Assembly (NCBI RefSeq): GCF_009296025.1
Contig: NZ_CP045178.1
Coordinates: 3,472,001 to 3,536,000 of the forward strand
Length of the DNA stretch: 64,000 bases
Direction of reading: 5' to 3'
Origin: Streptomyces tsukubensis
Lineage (GTDB): Bacteria; Actinomycetota; Actinomycetes; Streptomycetales; Streptomycetaceae
In this document: positions 17,082-26,173 of the stretch, piece by piece
Layout of the letters: the number at the start of each line of letters is the position of its first letter
Numbering within the stretch: position 1 is the first letter of the stretch
Notes under the pieces: generated by a model
What the model was told of the DNA's origin: nothing
What the model saw: the letters and a program-made list of their open reading frames with translations, nothing else
Databases searched by the model: none
Position numbers and translations under genes: made by a program

Positions 17082-17758
17082 GCGGTGCCGTCCTCGGGGC
17101 GGTGCCAGTCCCCCGACTTTCCGCCCGACTTCCGCTCCACCCGTACGTCGGTGATGACCGCCCCCTTGTCGACTGCCTTCACCATGTCGACGACGGTGAG
17201 GGCGGCGACCGTTACCGCGGTCAGCGCCTCCATCTCGACGCCGGTGCGGCCCGTGGTCTTCACGGTGGCGGTGATCTCGACGGCGTCGTCGGCGACCGCC
17301 AGGTCCAGGGTGACCCCGGAGACCGGCAGTGGGTGGCAGAGCGGGATGAGGTCAGGGGTGCGTTTGGCGCCCATGATGCCCGCGATACGCGCGGTGGCGA
17401 GCGCGTCGCCCTTCGGCATGCCCTCACCGCGCAGAAGTTCCACGACGCGCGGCGCGACGAGGACCCGGCCGCTGGCGCCGGCGACGCGCGCGGTGACGTC
17501 CTTCCCCGATACGTCGACCATGCGGGCGGCACCCGCGGCGTCGATGTGGGTCAGCCCGCCGGTCGTTGAACCCGCCGTTTCCCCCGTTCCCTCCGTGCTT
17601 TCCGTACCGTCTGTGCTGTCCGTGCTGTCGTGTCGCCCGGGGTCGCGGTCGGCGTCGCCCCGCTCCTGCGTACGGCGCGTGGTGTCCACACCGTCCCGTT
17701 GGCTCGTGCTGTCCGGTTCGGGGGAGACGGATCCGTCTCCCCTGGGCATCGCGGTCAT
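17078..17758 (-). CDS. moaC: Cyclic pyranopterin monophosphate synthase MoaC
   Basis: The MoaC domain spans about residues 68-226: [24 protein letters not shown], then [19 protein letters not shown] and [13 protein letters not shown]...[12 protein letters not shown]. With MoaA it makes cyclic pyranopterin phosphate, the first molybdopterin precursor. The frame opens at an ATG (17758), giving a 67-residue Ser/Thr/Glu/Gly/Asp-rich N-terminal tail not found in usual 160-residue MoaC proteins. I see no good start nearer the domain, so the tail may be real. It is coupled to mog downstream and follows the glp gene. Confidence 0.9.
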   Translation of the reverse strand: MTAMPRGDGSVSPEPDSTSQRDGVDTTRRTQERGDADRDPGRHDSTDSTDGTESTEGTGETAGSTTGGLTHIDAAGAARMVDVSGKDVTARVAGASGRVLVAPRVVELLRGEGMPKGDALATARIAGIMGAKRTPDLIPLCHPLPVSGVTLDLAVADDAVEITATVKTTGRTGVEMEALTAVTVAALTVVDMVKAVDKGAVITDVRVERKSGGKSGDWHRPEDGTA

Positions 17759-17844
17759 GTGGCTGTGGCGCTCCCGGTCCGGGCCCGCCGACGCGTCGTA
17801 CGCGGGCCTGTGTGGGCAGACACGGTACCCGTACCGGCGCGGAT

Positions 17845-19170
17845 TCAGCCGAGCAGGACCACCTCGACCTCCGCCCCCGGCTCCACCGACGTGACGTCCT
17901 CCGGGATGACGACGAGCGCGTCGGCGTGGGCGAGCGCGGCGATGAGGTGCGAGCCGGAGCCGCCGACGAGCGTCGCGGTCCCTTCGTTGTGCCTGGCGCG
18001 CAGGAACTGTCTGCGTCCCGCGGGCGAGGTCACGGCCTTGTCGAGAACCAGCTGCGCCCGGACGGTGGGCCTGTGCAGGTCGGGAAGGCCGGCCAGTGCG
18101 CGGATCGCGGGGCGCACGAACAGTTCGAACGAGACGTACGACGAGACCGGGTTGCCCGGGAGGGCGAGCAGCGGGGTGTGCTCGGAGCCGATGGTGCCGA
18201 ACCCTTGGGGTTTGCCCGGCTGCATGGCGAGGGTGCGGAACTCGACGCCGCTGCCCGGCTCGTCCTCGTCCCCGACGTGCGCCAGAGCCTCCTTCACGAC
18301 GTCGTACGCTCCGACGCTGACGCCCCCCGTGGTGATGATGAGGTCGGCGCGGATCAGCGAGTCCTCGATGGTGGAGCGCAGTTCCTCGGCGTCGTCCGAA
18401 ACCGCTCCGACGCGGTAGGCGATGGCCCCCGCGTCGCGGGCCGCCGCTGTCATGGCGAAGCTGTTGGAGTCGTAGATCTGGCCGGGGGCGAGCACCTCGT
18501 CGGGCTGGATCAGTTCACTGCCCGTGGAGATCACGACCACGCGCGGGCGCGGGTGGACGCGGACGGTTCCTCGCCCGATCGCGGCGAGCAGCGCGATCTG
18601 CGGCGGGCCGAGCACCGTCCCCGCCTTCAGGGCGAGGTCGCCGGGGCGGACGTCGCTGCCCTTGTCGCGGACGTGGGCGCGGGCCGGGGCGGGGCGGTGT
18701 ACCCGCACCTCGCCGGAGGCGCCCTCGGGAGCGGCGCTGTGCGGGTTCATACCGGCCGCGGGGCCCCCGCCGGTGCCTCCGTCGGTCCACTCGACGGGGA
18801 CGACGGCCTCGGCCCCAGGGGGCAGTGGCGCGCCGGTCATGATGCGCACGGCCTCACCGGCGCCCACCGTGTACTGCTCGGCCTGGCCTGCCGCCGCGTC
18901 GCCGACGACGGTGAGGACGGCGGGGAACTCCTCGCTCGCGCCCTCGACATCGGCTGTGCGGACGGCGTACCCGTCCATGGAGCTGTTGTCGAAGGGCGGC
19001 AGGGAGAGCGACACCGTGATGTCCTCGACGAGGACGCAGCCCTGCGCGTCGAGCAGCTGGAGCTCGATGGGTTCCAGCGCGCGGACGGTACCGAGGATGT
19101 CTTCCAGGTGCTCCGTCACCGACCAGGTCCTGGCCCGGCCGGTGGTCTGCGTCGTCGTCGTGCTGCTCAA
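17845..19170 (-). CDS. glp: Gephyrin-like protein GLP (MoeA family)
   Basis: Protein of 441 residues with all MoeA/gephyrin E domains: [14 protein letters not shown] near the N terminus, [18 protein letters not shown], the molybdenum-binding core [11 protein letters not shown]...YDSNS and [17 protein letters not shown], and a C-terminal beta domain. MoeA proteins insert molybdate into the cofactor. In Corynebacterium the homologue GLP instead partners with FtsZ and the membrane protein GLPR in division. The start is a TTG at 19170 with GAGGAG about ten bases upstream, only four bases after the galU stop. A GTG 17 codons in is the alternative. It forms an operon with galU. Confidence 0.9.
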   Translation of the reverse strand: MSSTTTTQTTGRARTWSVTEHLEDILGTVRALEPIELQLLDAQGCVLVEDITVSLSLPPFDNSSMDGYAVRTADVEGASEEFPAVLTVVGDAAAGQAEQYTVGAGEAVRIMTGAPLPPGAEAVVPVEWTDGGTGGGPAAGMNPHSAAPEGASGEVRVHRPAPARAHVRDKGSDVRPGDLALKAGTVLGPPQIALLAAIGRGTVRVHPRPRVVVISTGSELIQPDEVLAPGQIYDSNSFAMTAAARDAGAIAYRVGAVSDDAEELRSTIEDSLIRADLIITTGGVSVGAYDVVKEALAHVGDEDEPGSGVEFRTLAMQPGKPQGFGTIGSEHTPLLALPGNPVSSYVSFELFVRPAIRALAGLPDLHRPTVRAQLVLDKAVTSPAGRRQFLRARHNEGTATLVGGSGSHLIAALAHADALVVIPEDVTSVEPGAEVEVVLLG

Positions 19171-19174
19171 GTTG

Positions 19175-20077
19175 CTACATCTCCTCGGTGACGTAACTGC
19201 GGAGCCAGGTTCGGAAGTCCGGTCCCAGATCATCACGTTCGCACGCGAGTCTGACAATGGCACGCAGATAGTCACCGCGGTCGCCGGTGTCATAGCGACG
19301 GCCCTTGAAGACCACACCGTGGACGGGGCCGCCGACCTTCTCGTCCTCGGCGAGCTGCTGGAGCGCGTCGGTGAGCTGGATCTCGCCGCCCCTGCCGGGC
19401 TCCGTGGTGCGCAGTATCTCGAAGATGTGCGGGTCGAGGACGTAACGGCCGATGATGGCGAGGTTGCTGGGCGCGTCCGCGGGGTCGGGCTTCTCGACGA
19501 GTCCCGTGACCCTGACGACGTCGGTGTCCCCTGTGGTCTCGACCGCGGCGCTTCCGTAGAGGTGGATCTGCTCGGGCTCGACCTCCATGAGGGCGACGAC
19601 GCTGCCACCCCGCTCCTCCTGGATCTCGACCATGCGGGCGAGGAGCGGGTCGCGGGGGTCGATGAGGTCGTCGCCGAGGAGTACGGCGAACGGCTCGTTG
19701 CCGACGTGCGGGGCCGCGCACAGGACCGCGTGGCCGAGCCCCTTGGGGTTGCCCTGACGGACGTAGTGCATGGTCGCCAGGTCGCTGGACTCCTGGACCT
19801 TCGCCAGGCGCTCCGCGTCACCCTTGCGGGTCAGCGCCTCTTCGAGCTCGTAGTTGCGGTCGAAGTGGTCCTCAAGGGGGCGCTTGTTGCGGCCCGTCAC
19901 CATGAGGACGTCCTCCAGCCCCGCCGACACGGCTTCCTCGACCACATACTGGATCGCGGGCTTGTCGACGACCGGAAGCATCTCCTTCGGGGTCGCCTTG
20001 GTAGCCGGCAGGAACCGTGTTCCGAGCCCGGCAGCGGGGATCACGGCCTTGCTGATCCTGGGGTGCGCGTCAGTCAT
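19175..20077 (-). CDS. galU: UTP-glucose-1-phosphate uridylyltransferase
   Basis: Protein of 300 residues with the nucleotidyltransferase signature AVIPAAGLGTRFLPATKATPKEMLPVVDKPAIQYVVEEAV and VLLGDDLIDPRDP, followed by a sugar-binding LVEKPDP segment. It makes UDP-glucose for envelope polysaccharides and trehalose. The ATG at 20077 is used; an in-frame ATG at 20089 adds four residues and cannot be excluded. It is the first gene of the minus-strand galU-glp pair and is divergent from the 5-formyltetrahydrofolate cyclo-ligase gene. Confidence 0.95.
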   Translation of the reverse strand: MTDAHPRISKAVIPAAGLGTRFLPATKATPKEMLPVVDKPAIQYVVEEAVSAGLEDVLMVTGRNKRPLEDHFDRNYELEEALTRKGDAERLAKVQESSDLATMHYVRQGNPKGLGHAVLCAAPHVGNEPFAVLLGDDLIDPRDPLLARMVEIQEERGGSVVALMEVEPEQIHLYGSAAVETTGDTDVVRVTGLVEKPDPADAPSNLAIIGRYVLDPHIFEILRTTEPGRGGEIQLTDALQQLAEDEKVGGPVHGVVFKGRRYDTGDRGDYLRAIVRLACERDDLGPDFRTWLRSYVTEEM

Positions 20078-20152
20078 GGGCGTAACCATAGCTTTTGCCT
20101 ATGTGGGGAGTCTGTGTCCGCATGCAGCGAGTTGTCATATCACCGGATAAAG

Positions 20153-20773
20153 ATGGGCATACGGGCTTCCATGGCCAACGAGGAAACGTCCAAACGCACG
20201 TTGCGCGCCGGCCTGCTGTCGATGAGGAAGCGGTTGACAGCGGAAGACGCCCAGGAGGCCGGGGTGGCTCTCGCCTCCCTCGCCCGAGGCGTTCCCGAGC
20301 TGGTCGGAGCCTCGACCGTGGCCGCGTACGTCTCTGTGGGGCGCGAACCGAGCACCCGCGCGCTCCTCGACACTCTTCACTCCCTGGGCGTGCGCGTACT
20401 ACTTCCGGTACTGCTCCCCGACAACGACCTTGACTGGGCCCCGTACGAAGGCCCCGCCTCCCTGGCGCCCGTCGGACGCGAGGGACGACTGACACTGCTC
20501 GAACCGACAGGGAAACGACTCGGCCCGGACGCCGTACTCGCCGCGGAGGCCGTCCTGCTCCCCGGCCTCGCGGTGGACGGCCGCGGTATGCGGCTGGGAC
20601 GCGGCGGAGGCTCCTACGACCGGGCGCTGGCCAGACTGGCGGCGGCGGGCGCGGAACCCGCCCTGCTGGTGCTGCTCTACGACCACGAGGTGATCGACCA
20701 CGTGCCCGCGCAGGCGCACGACCGTCCCGTCCACGCGGCGCTGACCCCGTCCGGGGTGCGGCACTTCGGCTAG
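20153..20773 (+). CDS. 5-formyltetrahydrofolate cyclo-ligase family protein
   Basis: Protein of 206 residues. SKRTLRAGLLSMRKRLTAEDAQ at the N terminus and VLLPGLAVDGRGMRLGRGGGSYDRAL near the C terminus are the substrate and Mg-ATP binding signatures of 5-FCL, which returns 5-formyl-THF to the folate pool as methenyl-THF. The start is ATG 20153 (with GGATAAAG upstream) or ATG 20171. This gene is commonly next to galU in actinobacteria. A much longer open frame running through galU on this strand is a shadow. Confidence 0.9.
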   Translation: MGIRASMANEETSKRTLRAGLLSMRKRLTAEDAQEAGVALASLARGVPELVGASTVAAYVSVGREPSTRALLDTLHSLGVRVLLPVLLPDNDLDWAPYEGPASLAPVGREGRLTLLEPTGKRLGPDAVLAAEAVLLPGLAVDGRGMRLGRGGGSYDRALARLAAAGAEPALLVLLYDHEVIDHVPAQAHDRPVHAALTPSGVRHFG

Positions 20774-20796
20774 CGATCCCCCGGCCACCGCGGACG

Positions 20797-20932
20797 CCCC
20801 TTCAGCAGCCCTTGGGAGCGCCCTGACGCCCCCTCGGCAGCCCCTGGGAGGGGCGCGGACGCCTCCCTCGGCAGTCCCTGGGAGGGGCGCGGACACGTCC
20901 CTCGGCAGTCCCTGGGAGGGGCGCGGACGCCC
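20797..20932. repeat. 34-bp tandem repeat, about four units
   Basis: Units begin with CCCTCGGCAG at 20831, 20865 and 20899 and are nearly identical; a diverged first unit covers 20797-20830. It lies between the cyclo-ligase stop and the shared terminator. It is non-coding and likely to vary in copy number. Confidence 0.85.
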
Positions 20933-20954
20933 CTCAGCGCCTCGCCGCCAACGC

Positions 20955-20986
20955 GAACGGCCCTCCACGCGCGTGGAGGGCCGTTC
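20955..20986. terminator. Perfect 16-bp palindrome, bidirectional terminator
   Basis: GAACGGCCCTCCACGC (20955-20970) is followed at once by its exact complement (20971-20986). It lies between the convergent cyclo-ligase and penicillin acylase genes and would stop transcription from both sides. Confidence 0.85.
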
Positions 20987-21021
20987 CTGTGCGGTGCGCC
21001 GGCTCGGGCGACCGCGTGGGG

Positions 21022-23955
21022 TCAGGGTTTCAGGACGAGGGTGTCCTTGGTGCTGCCCTTGACCGCGCCGGCACTGAAGGACCAGGGCAGCAGTTCACCG
21101 TCGACCCATTTGTCCATCTGGTCGGTGTAGTGCGCGCTGTAGGCGTGTCCTGAGGCGCCGGTGAGGTTGATCCACTTGGACTTGTCGAGGTCCCCGAGGT
21201 TCACGATCATCCGCATCGAAGGCACCCAGACGACGTCATAGCCGCCCGCCGCGTTCCAGCCGGTGGCGTCCACGGCCGCCTCGCCGCCGCCCAGCTTCCA
21301 GGGGCCGCGGTTCAGGACGGACTGGAGCCATCCGGGACCCTCGGTGCCCAGCGTCTGGTTCTTCAGCGTGAGCTGGTGCAGCCGGCCCCAGCTCCAGGTG
21401 TCCGCGTCCTTGCCGAGCTTGGCGGTCAGCTCCCAGCGCGCGTCCTTCATGGCCCGTGCGAAGAGCTGGTCACGGTTCTTGGTCTCGGACTCCGTACGGG
21501 TCGCGGGCGCCTTCCACCAGTCGTTGTCCTGGTCCTTGAGGATCCGCCTGACGACCTCGAACCAGCGGTCACCGCCGTCCGGCTGCGCGGTGTCGGTGTC
21601 CCGCTGGCCGCACTCACGGACCGTCTTGTCCTCGTCCACAGGGCCGGTGTTGTTGGCCGGCTCCACGTTCAGGCACTGTCCCTTGACCCGGAGTTCCTTG
21701 GGGAGCTTGTTCCCGAAGGCGAGCTTGAGGACATTGCGCCACACCGCGTTGAAGTACGCGGCCGCGGCCGAATCCGGCTCCTGGGTGTAGTCCCAGCCCG
21801 CGAGCATCTTCTGGGCCTGGCGGACGTACTTGTCGGAGACGTCGATCTTGAGCAGGTAGGGCGTCAGCAGCTTCGCGATCTCGCTGCTGTTGTCCATCTG
21901 CATGGTGCGCATGTCGTCGGTGGAGATCTTCCCGCCGTCCTTGATCTTCGACTTGATCAAGTCGTTGATGCGCTGGCTGCGAGTGCCGTACCCCCAGTCC
22001 TTGGTGAGCTGGTAGGGGTACTTGCCCTTGTCGACGACTGCCTGGTTGGCGGTCACGATGTAGCCGCGCTTCGGGTTGTACTCGTAGGGCAGCGCGCTCT
22101 GCGGGACGTATCCGGTCCAGCGGTAGTCGGCGTCCCAGCCCGGCGCGGGCATGGTGCCGTCGTCCTTCGCGGGGCGCACCGGGATGCGTCCCGGCGCCTG
22201 GTAGCCGATGTTGCCCTTGGTGTCCGCGTAGATGAGGTTCTGCGAGGGCACCTCGAAGTGGGTGGCGGCCTGGCGGAACTGGCTGAAGTCCTTGGCCTTG
22301 TCCATCTCGAAGACGGCGTCCATGGACTTGCCCGGCGTCAGCGCGGTCCAGCGCAGTGCCACGCCGTAACCGTCGCCGCGGTCCGGCGCCGCGTTGGCGA
22401 CGGGCGCCTTCTCGCCGACCTTGCTGATCTCCTTGTTGCGGTCGGAGACCAGGGGGCCGTTGTTGGTCTCCCTGACCGTGATCACCTTGTCCTTGCCGCC
22501 CGCGACCTTGATGGTCTCCTTGCGGCTCTTGAACGGGACCACCTTGCCGTCGTACTGGTAGCCGCCCGCGGTGATCTTCTCCAGGTACAGGTCGGACACA
22601 TCAGCGCCGAGATTGGTCATGCCCCAGGAGATGTCCTGGTTGTGGCCGATGACCACACCGGGCATGCCGGCGAAGGTGTAACCCGTCGCGTCGTACTGGC
22701 ACTTCGCCGAGAGGGTCCTGCAGTGCAGCCCCATCTGGTACCAGACCGACGGGAGTTGGGGCGCGAGGTGCGGGTCGTTGGCGAGGAGCGGCTTGCCCGT
22801 CGTGGTGTGGTCGCCCGAGACGACCCAGGAGTTCGAGCCGATGCCGTTGCCGTTGCCGTTGGGACCGAAGACGTCGGGTACGCGTTCCAGCGCGTCCGAG
22901 AGCCCCGACAGTTCGTCGGTCGCGGCCTTCTGTGCGGTCGCCTGGGTGGACAGCTCGGCCCCACGGGAACCCTGGACGCCCGTGCCGCTCTCCGTGCCGC
23001 TCTGTGTCTGCGTGGAGGCGCCTGTGCCGGTGTCTGTCGAGGAGGTACCCGTGCCGGTGCCGGTGGAACTCGTACCGGTCCCGGTCCCGCCCGTGCCGGT
23101 ACCTGTCCCCGTACCCGTGCCGCCCCCGCCGGGAAGCCCCGAGCCGGAGGCGCCGGAGGAGTCGGAACCGGTCGCCTCGGGGTCGTACTTGCCGCTCACG
23201 CTGTCGACACCGCCCTCCTCGACGATCGGCTCGTGGCGGCTGTAGGGGTACTCCGGGTAGAGGTCCTTGATCTGGGCGGGGCCGAGCCTGCTCGTCATCA
23301 GTGAGCGGTCGATCTCGTCCTGCATGTTGCCGCGCAGGTCCCACGCCATCGCCTTCAGCCAGGCCACGGAGTCGACGGGGGACCACTTCTGCGGCTTGTA
23401 GTCGTTGGTGAAGCCCAGGGCCGCGTACTCGACGGAGATCTCCTTGCCGTCCTTGCCCTTCAGGTACGCGTTGACACCCTTGGTGTAGGCCTTGAGGTAC
23501 TTCTTCGTCGACGCCGAGAGCTGGGTGTCGTACTCCTTCTGCGCCACCCGCCGCCAGCCGAGGGTGCGCAGGAAGGCGTCGGTGTCGACCTGACCGGAGC
23601 CGAACATCTCCGAGAGCTGACCGGCGGTCGTGTGCCGCCGCACGTCCATCTCCCAGAACCGGTCCTGCGCCTGGACGAAGCCCTGCGCCATGAACAGGTC
23701 CTCGTCGGAGTCGGCGTACACCTGCGGAATCCCGTAGCCGTCACGGCGGACGTCCACGGAGCCGGAGAGTCCCTGGAGCTTGGTCGACCCCGATGTCTGC
23801 GGATACGACGCACGGACCGTGCTGACGCTCCAGTACGAGCCGTACCCGACACCCGCGATGACTGCCAGGACCAGGACGATCACGATCAGACGGGCTCGAC
23901 GCCCCTTCTTCTTGCCGGACTTATGACCGGAAGAGGCGGTTGTGTTGGCGGGCAT
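21022..23955 (-). CDS. Penicillin acylase family (Ntn) amidohydrolase
   Basis: Protein of 977 residues. Residues 22-45 form a membrane anchor after a Lys/Arg-rich start, so the enzyme acts outside the membrane. The alpha-chain part includes GIPQVYADSDEDLFMAQGF and RFWEMD; the beta chain begins at the nucleophile Ser374 (GSNSWVVSGD), followed by LLANDPHL. Penicillin acylases cleave themselves before this serine and hydrolyse side-chain amides, such as acyl-homoserine lactones or acylated antibiotics. The spacer before Ser374 holds an unusual Gly/Thr/Ser-rich run (about 265-325) of TGTG units, coded by a tandem DNA repeat. The substrate is unknown. It stands alone, with a terminator just downstream. 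Confidence 0.9.
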   Translation of the reverse strand: MPANTTASSGHKSGKKKGRRARLIVIVLVLAVIAGVGYGSYWSVSTVRASYPQTSGSTKLQGLSGSVDVRRDGYGIPQVYADSDEDLFMAQGFVQAQDRFWEMDVRRHTTAGQLSEMFGSGQVDTDAFLRTLGWRRVAQKEYDTQLSASTKKYLKAYTKGVNAYLKGKDGKEISVEYAALGFTNDYKPQKWSPVDSVAWLKAMAWDLRGNMQDEIDRSLMTSRLGPAQIKDLYPEYPYSRHEPIVEEGGVDSVSGKYDPEATGSDSSGASGSGLPGGGGTGTGTGTGTGGTGTGTSSTGTGTGTSSTDTGTGASTQTQSGTESGTGVQGSRGAELSTQATAQKAATDELSGLSDALERVPDVFGPNGNGNGIGSNSWVVSGDHTTTGKPLLANDPHLAPQLPSVWYQMGLHCRTLSAKCQYDATGYTFAGMPGVVIGHNQDISWGMTNLGADVSDLYLEKITAGGYQYDGKVVPFKSRKETIKVAGGKDKVITVRETNNGPLVSDRNKEISKVGEKAPVANAAPDRGDGYGVALRWTALTPGKSMDAVFEMDKAKDFSQFRQAATHFEVPSQNLIYADTKGNIGYQAPGRIPVRPAKDDGTMPAPGWDADYRWTGYVPQSALPYEYNPKRGYIVTANQAVVDKGKYPYQLTKDWGYGTRSQRINDLIKSKIKDGGKISTDDMRTMQMDNSSEIAKLLTPYLLKIDVSDKYVRQAQKMLAGWDYTQEPDSAAAAYFNAVWRNVLKLAFGNKLPKELRVKGQCLNVEPANNTGPVDEDKTVRECGQRDTDTAQPDGGDRWFEVVRRILKDQDNDWWKAPATRTESETKNRDQLFARAMKDARWELTAKLGKDADTWSWGRLHQLTLKNQTLGTEGPGWLQSVLNRGPWKLGGGEAAVDATGWNAAGGYDVVWVPSMRMIVNLGDLDKSKWINLTGASGHAYSAHYTDQMDKWVDGELLPWSFSAGAVKGSTKDTLVLKP

Positions 23956-24235
23956 CGCTGTCCTTGCTGTCCTTCGAGCGGCAGAGCGGGCTGTTGGTCA
24001 CGCGCTGGAGCAACCATAGGCGCAGCCTCTTGGCGTACAGGACGCGGAGTCATGAACCTCAGCCCTTGGGGCACGGCCCCGCAGCGTCGGCTCCGGCTTC
24101 CGCACTCCGCCGCCGCACGCCGGGTCGCGCTCCCCAGCGTGCGCCGCGATGTGTGCGCAGTCACGCTCGTCACACCAAGGAACCCCCTCAGAAGCGTCAA
24201 GGAAACGTTAACGGTTAGGTAAGGTAACGAAGTAC

Positions 24236-26173
24236 TTGGTTCACGCGGAAAGGATTCGGCCCCTGACTGTCCACCACCTCAACCAGCTCCTGCTCATCTG
24301 TTCCCTCGTTCTGCTCGTCGCGGTGGCAGCGGTCCGCATCTCCTCCCGCAGCGGGCTTCCCAGCCTGCTCGTCTACCTCGGCATCGGCATAGCCATCGGC
24401 TCTGACGGCATCGGGAACGTCTCGTTCGACAACGCCGAACTGACCCAGGTCATCGGCTATGCCGCGCTGGTGGTGATCCTCGCCGAGGGCGGTCTCGGCA
24501 CGAAGTGGAAAGAGGTCAAACCGGCCCTTCCCGTGGCCGTGATGATGTCCCTGGTCGGCGTCGCCGTCAGCGTGGGTGTCACGGCGGCGGGCGCGCACTT
24601 CCTGGTCGGCCTCGAATGGCGCCAGGCCCTGATCATCGGCGCGGTGGTCTCATCGACCGACGCCGCGGCCGTCTTCTCCGTGCTGCGCAGAGTTCCGCTG
24701 CCGTCCCGCATCACCGGCGCCCTTGAGGCGGAGTCCGGCTTCAACGACGCCCCTGTGGTCATCCTCGTGGTGGCGTTCTCGACCGCGGGCCCCGTCGACC
24801 ACTGGTACGTCCTCATCGGTGAGATCGCGCTGGAGCTGGCCATCGGAGCGGCCATCGGCATCGCGGTCGGCTGGCTCGGCGCCTACGGGCTGCGACACGT
24901 GGCGCTGCCCGCCTCAGGCCTCTACCCGATCGCGGTGATCGCCATCGCGGTGATCGCCTACGCCGCGGGCGCCACAGCGCACGGCAGTGGTTTCCTCGCC
25001 GTCTACCTGGCGTCGATGCTGCTCGGCAACTCGAAGCTGCCGCACTGGCCCGCCACCCGGGGGTTCGCTGAAGGGCTCGGCTGGATAGCGCAGATCGGGA
25101 TGTTCGTCCTGCTCGGGCTGCTGGTCACCCCGCACGAGCTGGCCTCCGACATCGTGCCCGCCCTGCTGGTGGGGCTGGTGCTCACGATGGTGGCGCGCCC
25201 CTTGTCCGTCCTGGTCAGTCTGTTGCCGTTCCGCAGACCGTGGCAGGAACAGGCCCTCATGTCGTGGGCGGGACTGCGGGGCGCCGTCCCCATCATCCTG
25301 GCGACCATCCCCATGGTCGCGGGCATCCACGACAGCAGGCACATCTTCAACATCGTCTTCGTCCTCGTGGTGGTCTACACCCTGATCCAGGGCCCGACGC
25401 TCCCCTGGTTGGCCGGGAAACTGAAACTGGGTTCCTCCTCCGAGGCGGCCGACCTGGGCATCGAATCGGCGCCCTTGGAGCGGCTGCGCGGCCATCTGCT
25501 GTCGGTCTCGGTGCCGGACGGTTCCCGCATGCACGGGGTCGAGGTCGCGGAACTCCGGCTGCCGCAGGGCGCGGCCGTCACCCTGGTCGTACGCGACGGC
25601 ACGAGCTTCGTCCCGTCCCCGACCACGACCCTGCGGTACGGCGACGAACTCCTCGTCGTGGCGACCGATCCCGTACGGGACGCCGCCGAGCGACGGCTGC
25701 GCGCGGTCGGACAGGGCGGAAAGCTCGCGAGCTGGCTGGGCACGACGGACGAGCCCTCGGCCGCCGCTGGACGCCCCAACGTCGGTGGTGGACGGGCCCC
25801 GGCCGCCAAGCAGGGCAGGACGAGCCTCAACAAGGCCCGTGCCCGCAAGGCGACACCCAACGAGACCGGGCTGCGGACAGGACACCCCCCTGGTGGGGGC
25901 CGGGGCACAGGGACACCTCCCATGGCCAAGCCCGATCCGCCCGTGCCCGGCCGTGGAATCGCGCCTCCAGAGCCTCGCGGCGACCGCGACGCCCCCGGCG
26001 CACCCCGTGGCGGAGGCGCAGGGAGGTCCTCGGGTGGCGGGGCCTCGGGTACGAGGGTCTCCGGTGCGGGCGCCGGCAGCGGCTCCGGTGCCGATACGGG
26101 TTCCGCCGAGGTCACGAGCCCGGCCGACGGTCCTCCGAAAGCCGAGCGGGACGGCGGCGGACCGGCCGTGTAG
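24236..26173 (+). CDS. K+/H+ antiporter, CPA1 family with RCK_C domain
   Basis: Protein of 645 residues: about 12-13 membrane helices (residues 15-390) with the CPA exchanger motifs SSTDAAAVFSVL and ESGFNDAPVVIL, followed by a TrkA-C/RCK_C domain (about 420-490, LPQGAAVTLVVRDG... YGDELLVVA) and a long Gly/Pro/Arg-rich tail of about 135 residues. Such proteins (NhaP2/CvrA type) export K+ or Na+ in exchange for protons; RCK_C domains can bind c-di-AMP. The start is uncertain: TTG 24236 is used here, but GGAAAGGA lies just before an in-frame CTG at 24263, where related proteins begin. Confidence 0.85.
   Translation: MVHAERIRPLTVHHLNQLLLICSLVLLVAVAAVRISSRSGLPSLLVYLGIGIAIGSDGIGNVSFDNAELTQVIGYAALVVILAEGGLGTKWKEVKPALPVAVMMSLVGVAVSVGVTAAGAHFLVGLEWRQALIIGAVVSSTDAAAVFSVLRRVPLPSRITGALEAESGFNDAPVVILVVAFSTAGPVDHWYVLIGEIALELAIGAAIGIAVGWLGAYGLRHVALPASGLYPIAVIAIAVIAYAAGATAHGSGFLAVYLASMLLGNSKLPHWPATRGFAEGLGWIAQIGMFVLLGLLVTPHELASDIVPALLVGLVLTMVARPLSVLVSLLPFRRPWQEQALMSWAGLRGAVPIILATIPMVAGIHDSRHIFNIVFVLVVVYTLIQGPTLPWLAGKLKLGSSSEAADLGIESAPLERLRGHLLSVSVPDGSRMHGVEVAELRLPQGAAVTLVVRDGTSFVPSPTTTLRYGDELLVVATDPVRDAAERRLRAVGQGGKLASWLGTTDEPSAAAGRPNVGGGRAPAAKQGRTSLNKARARKATPNETGLRTGHPPGGGRGTGTPPMAKPDPPVPGRGIAPPEPRGDRDAPGAPRGGGAGRSSGGGASGTRVSGAGAGSGSGADTGSAEVTSPADGPPKAERDGGGPAV

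Noticed and set aside
23956..24235. Possible c-di-AMP (ydaO-type) riboswitch before the K+/H+ antiporter
   Set aside because: I looked for the characteristic conserved ydaO motifs and did not find them; the region shows no convincing conserved structure. A covariance-model search would settle it.
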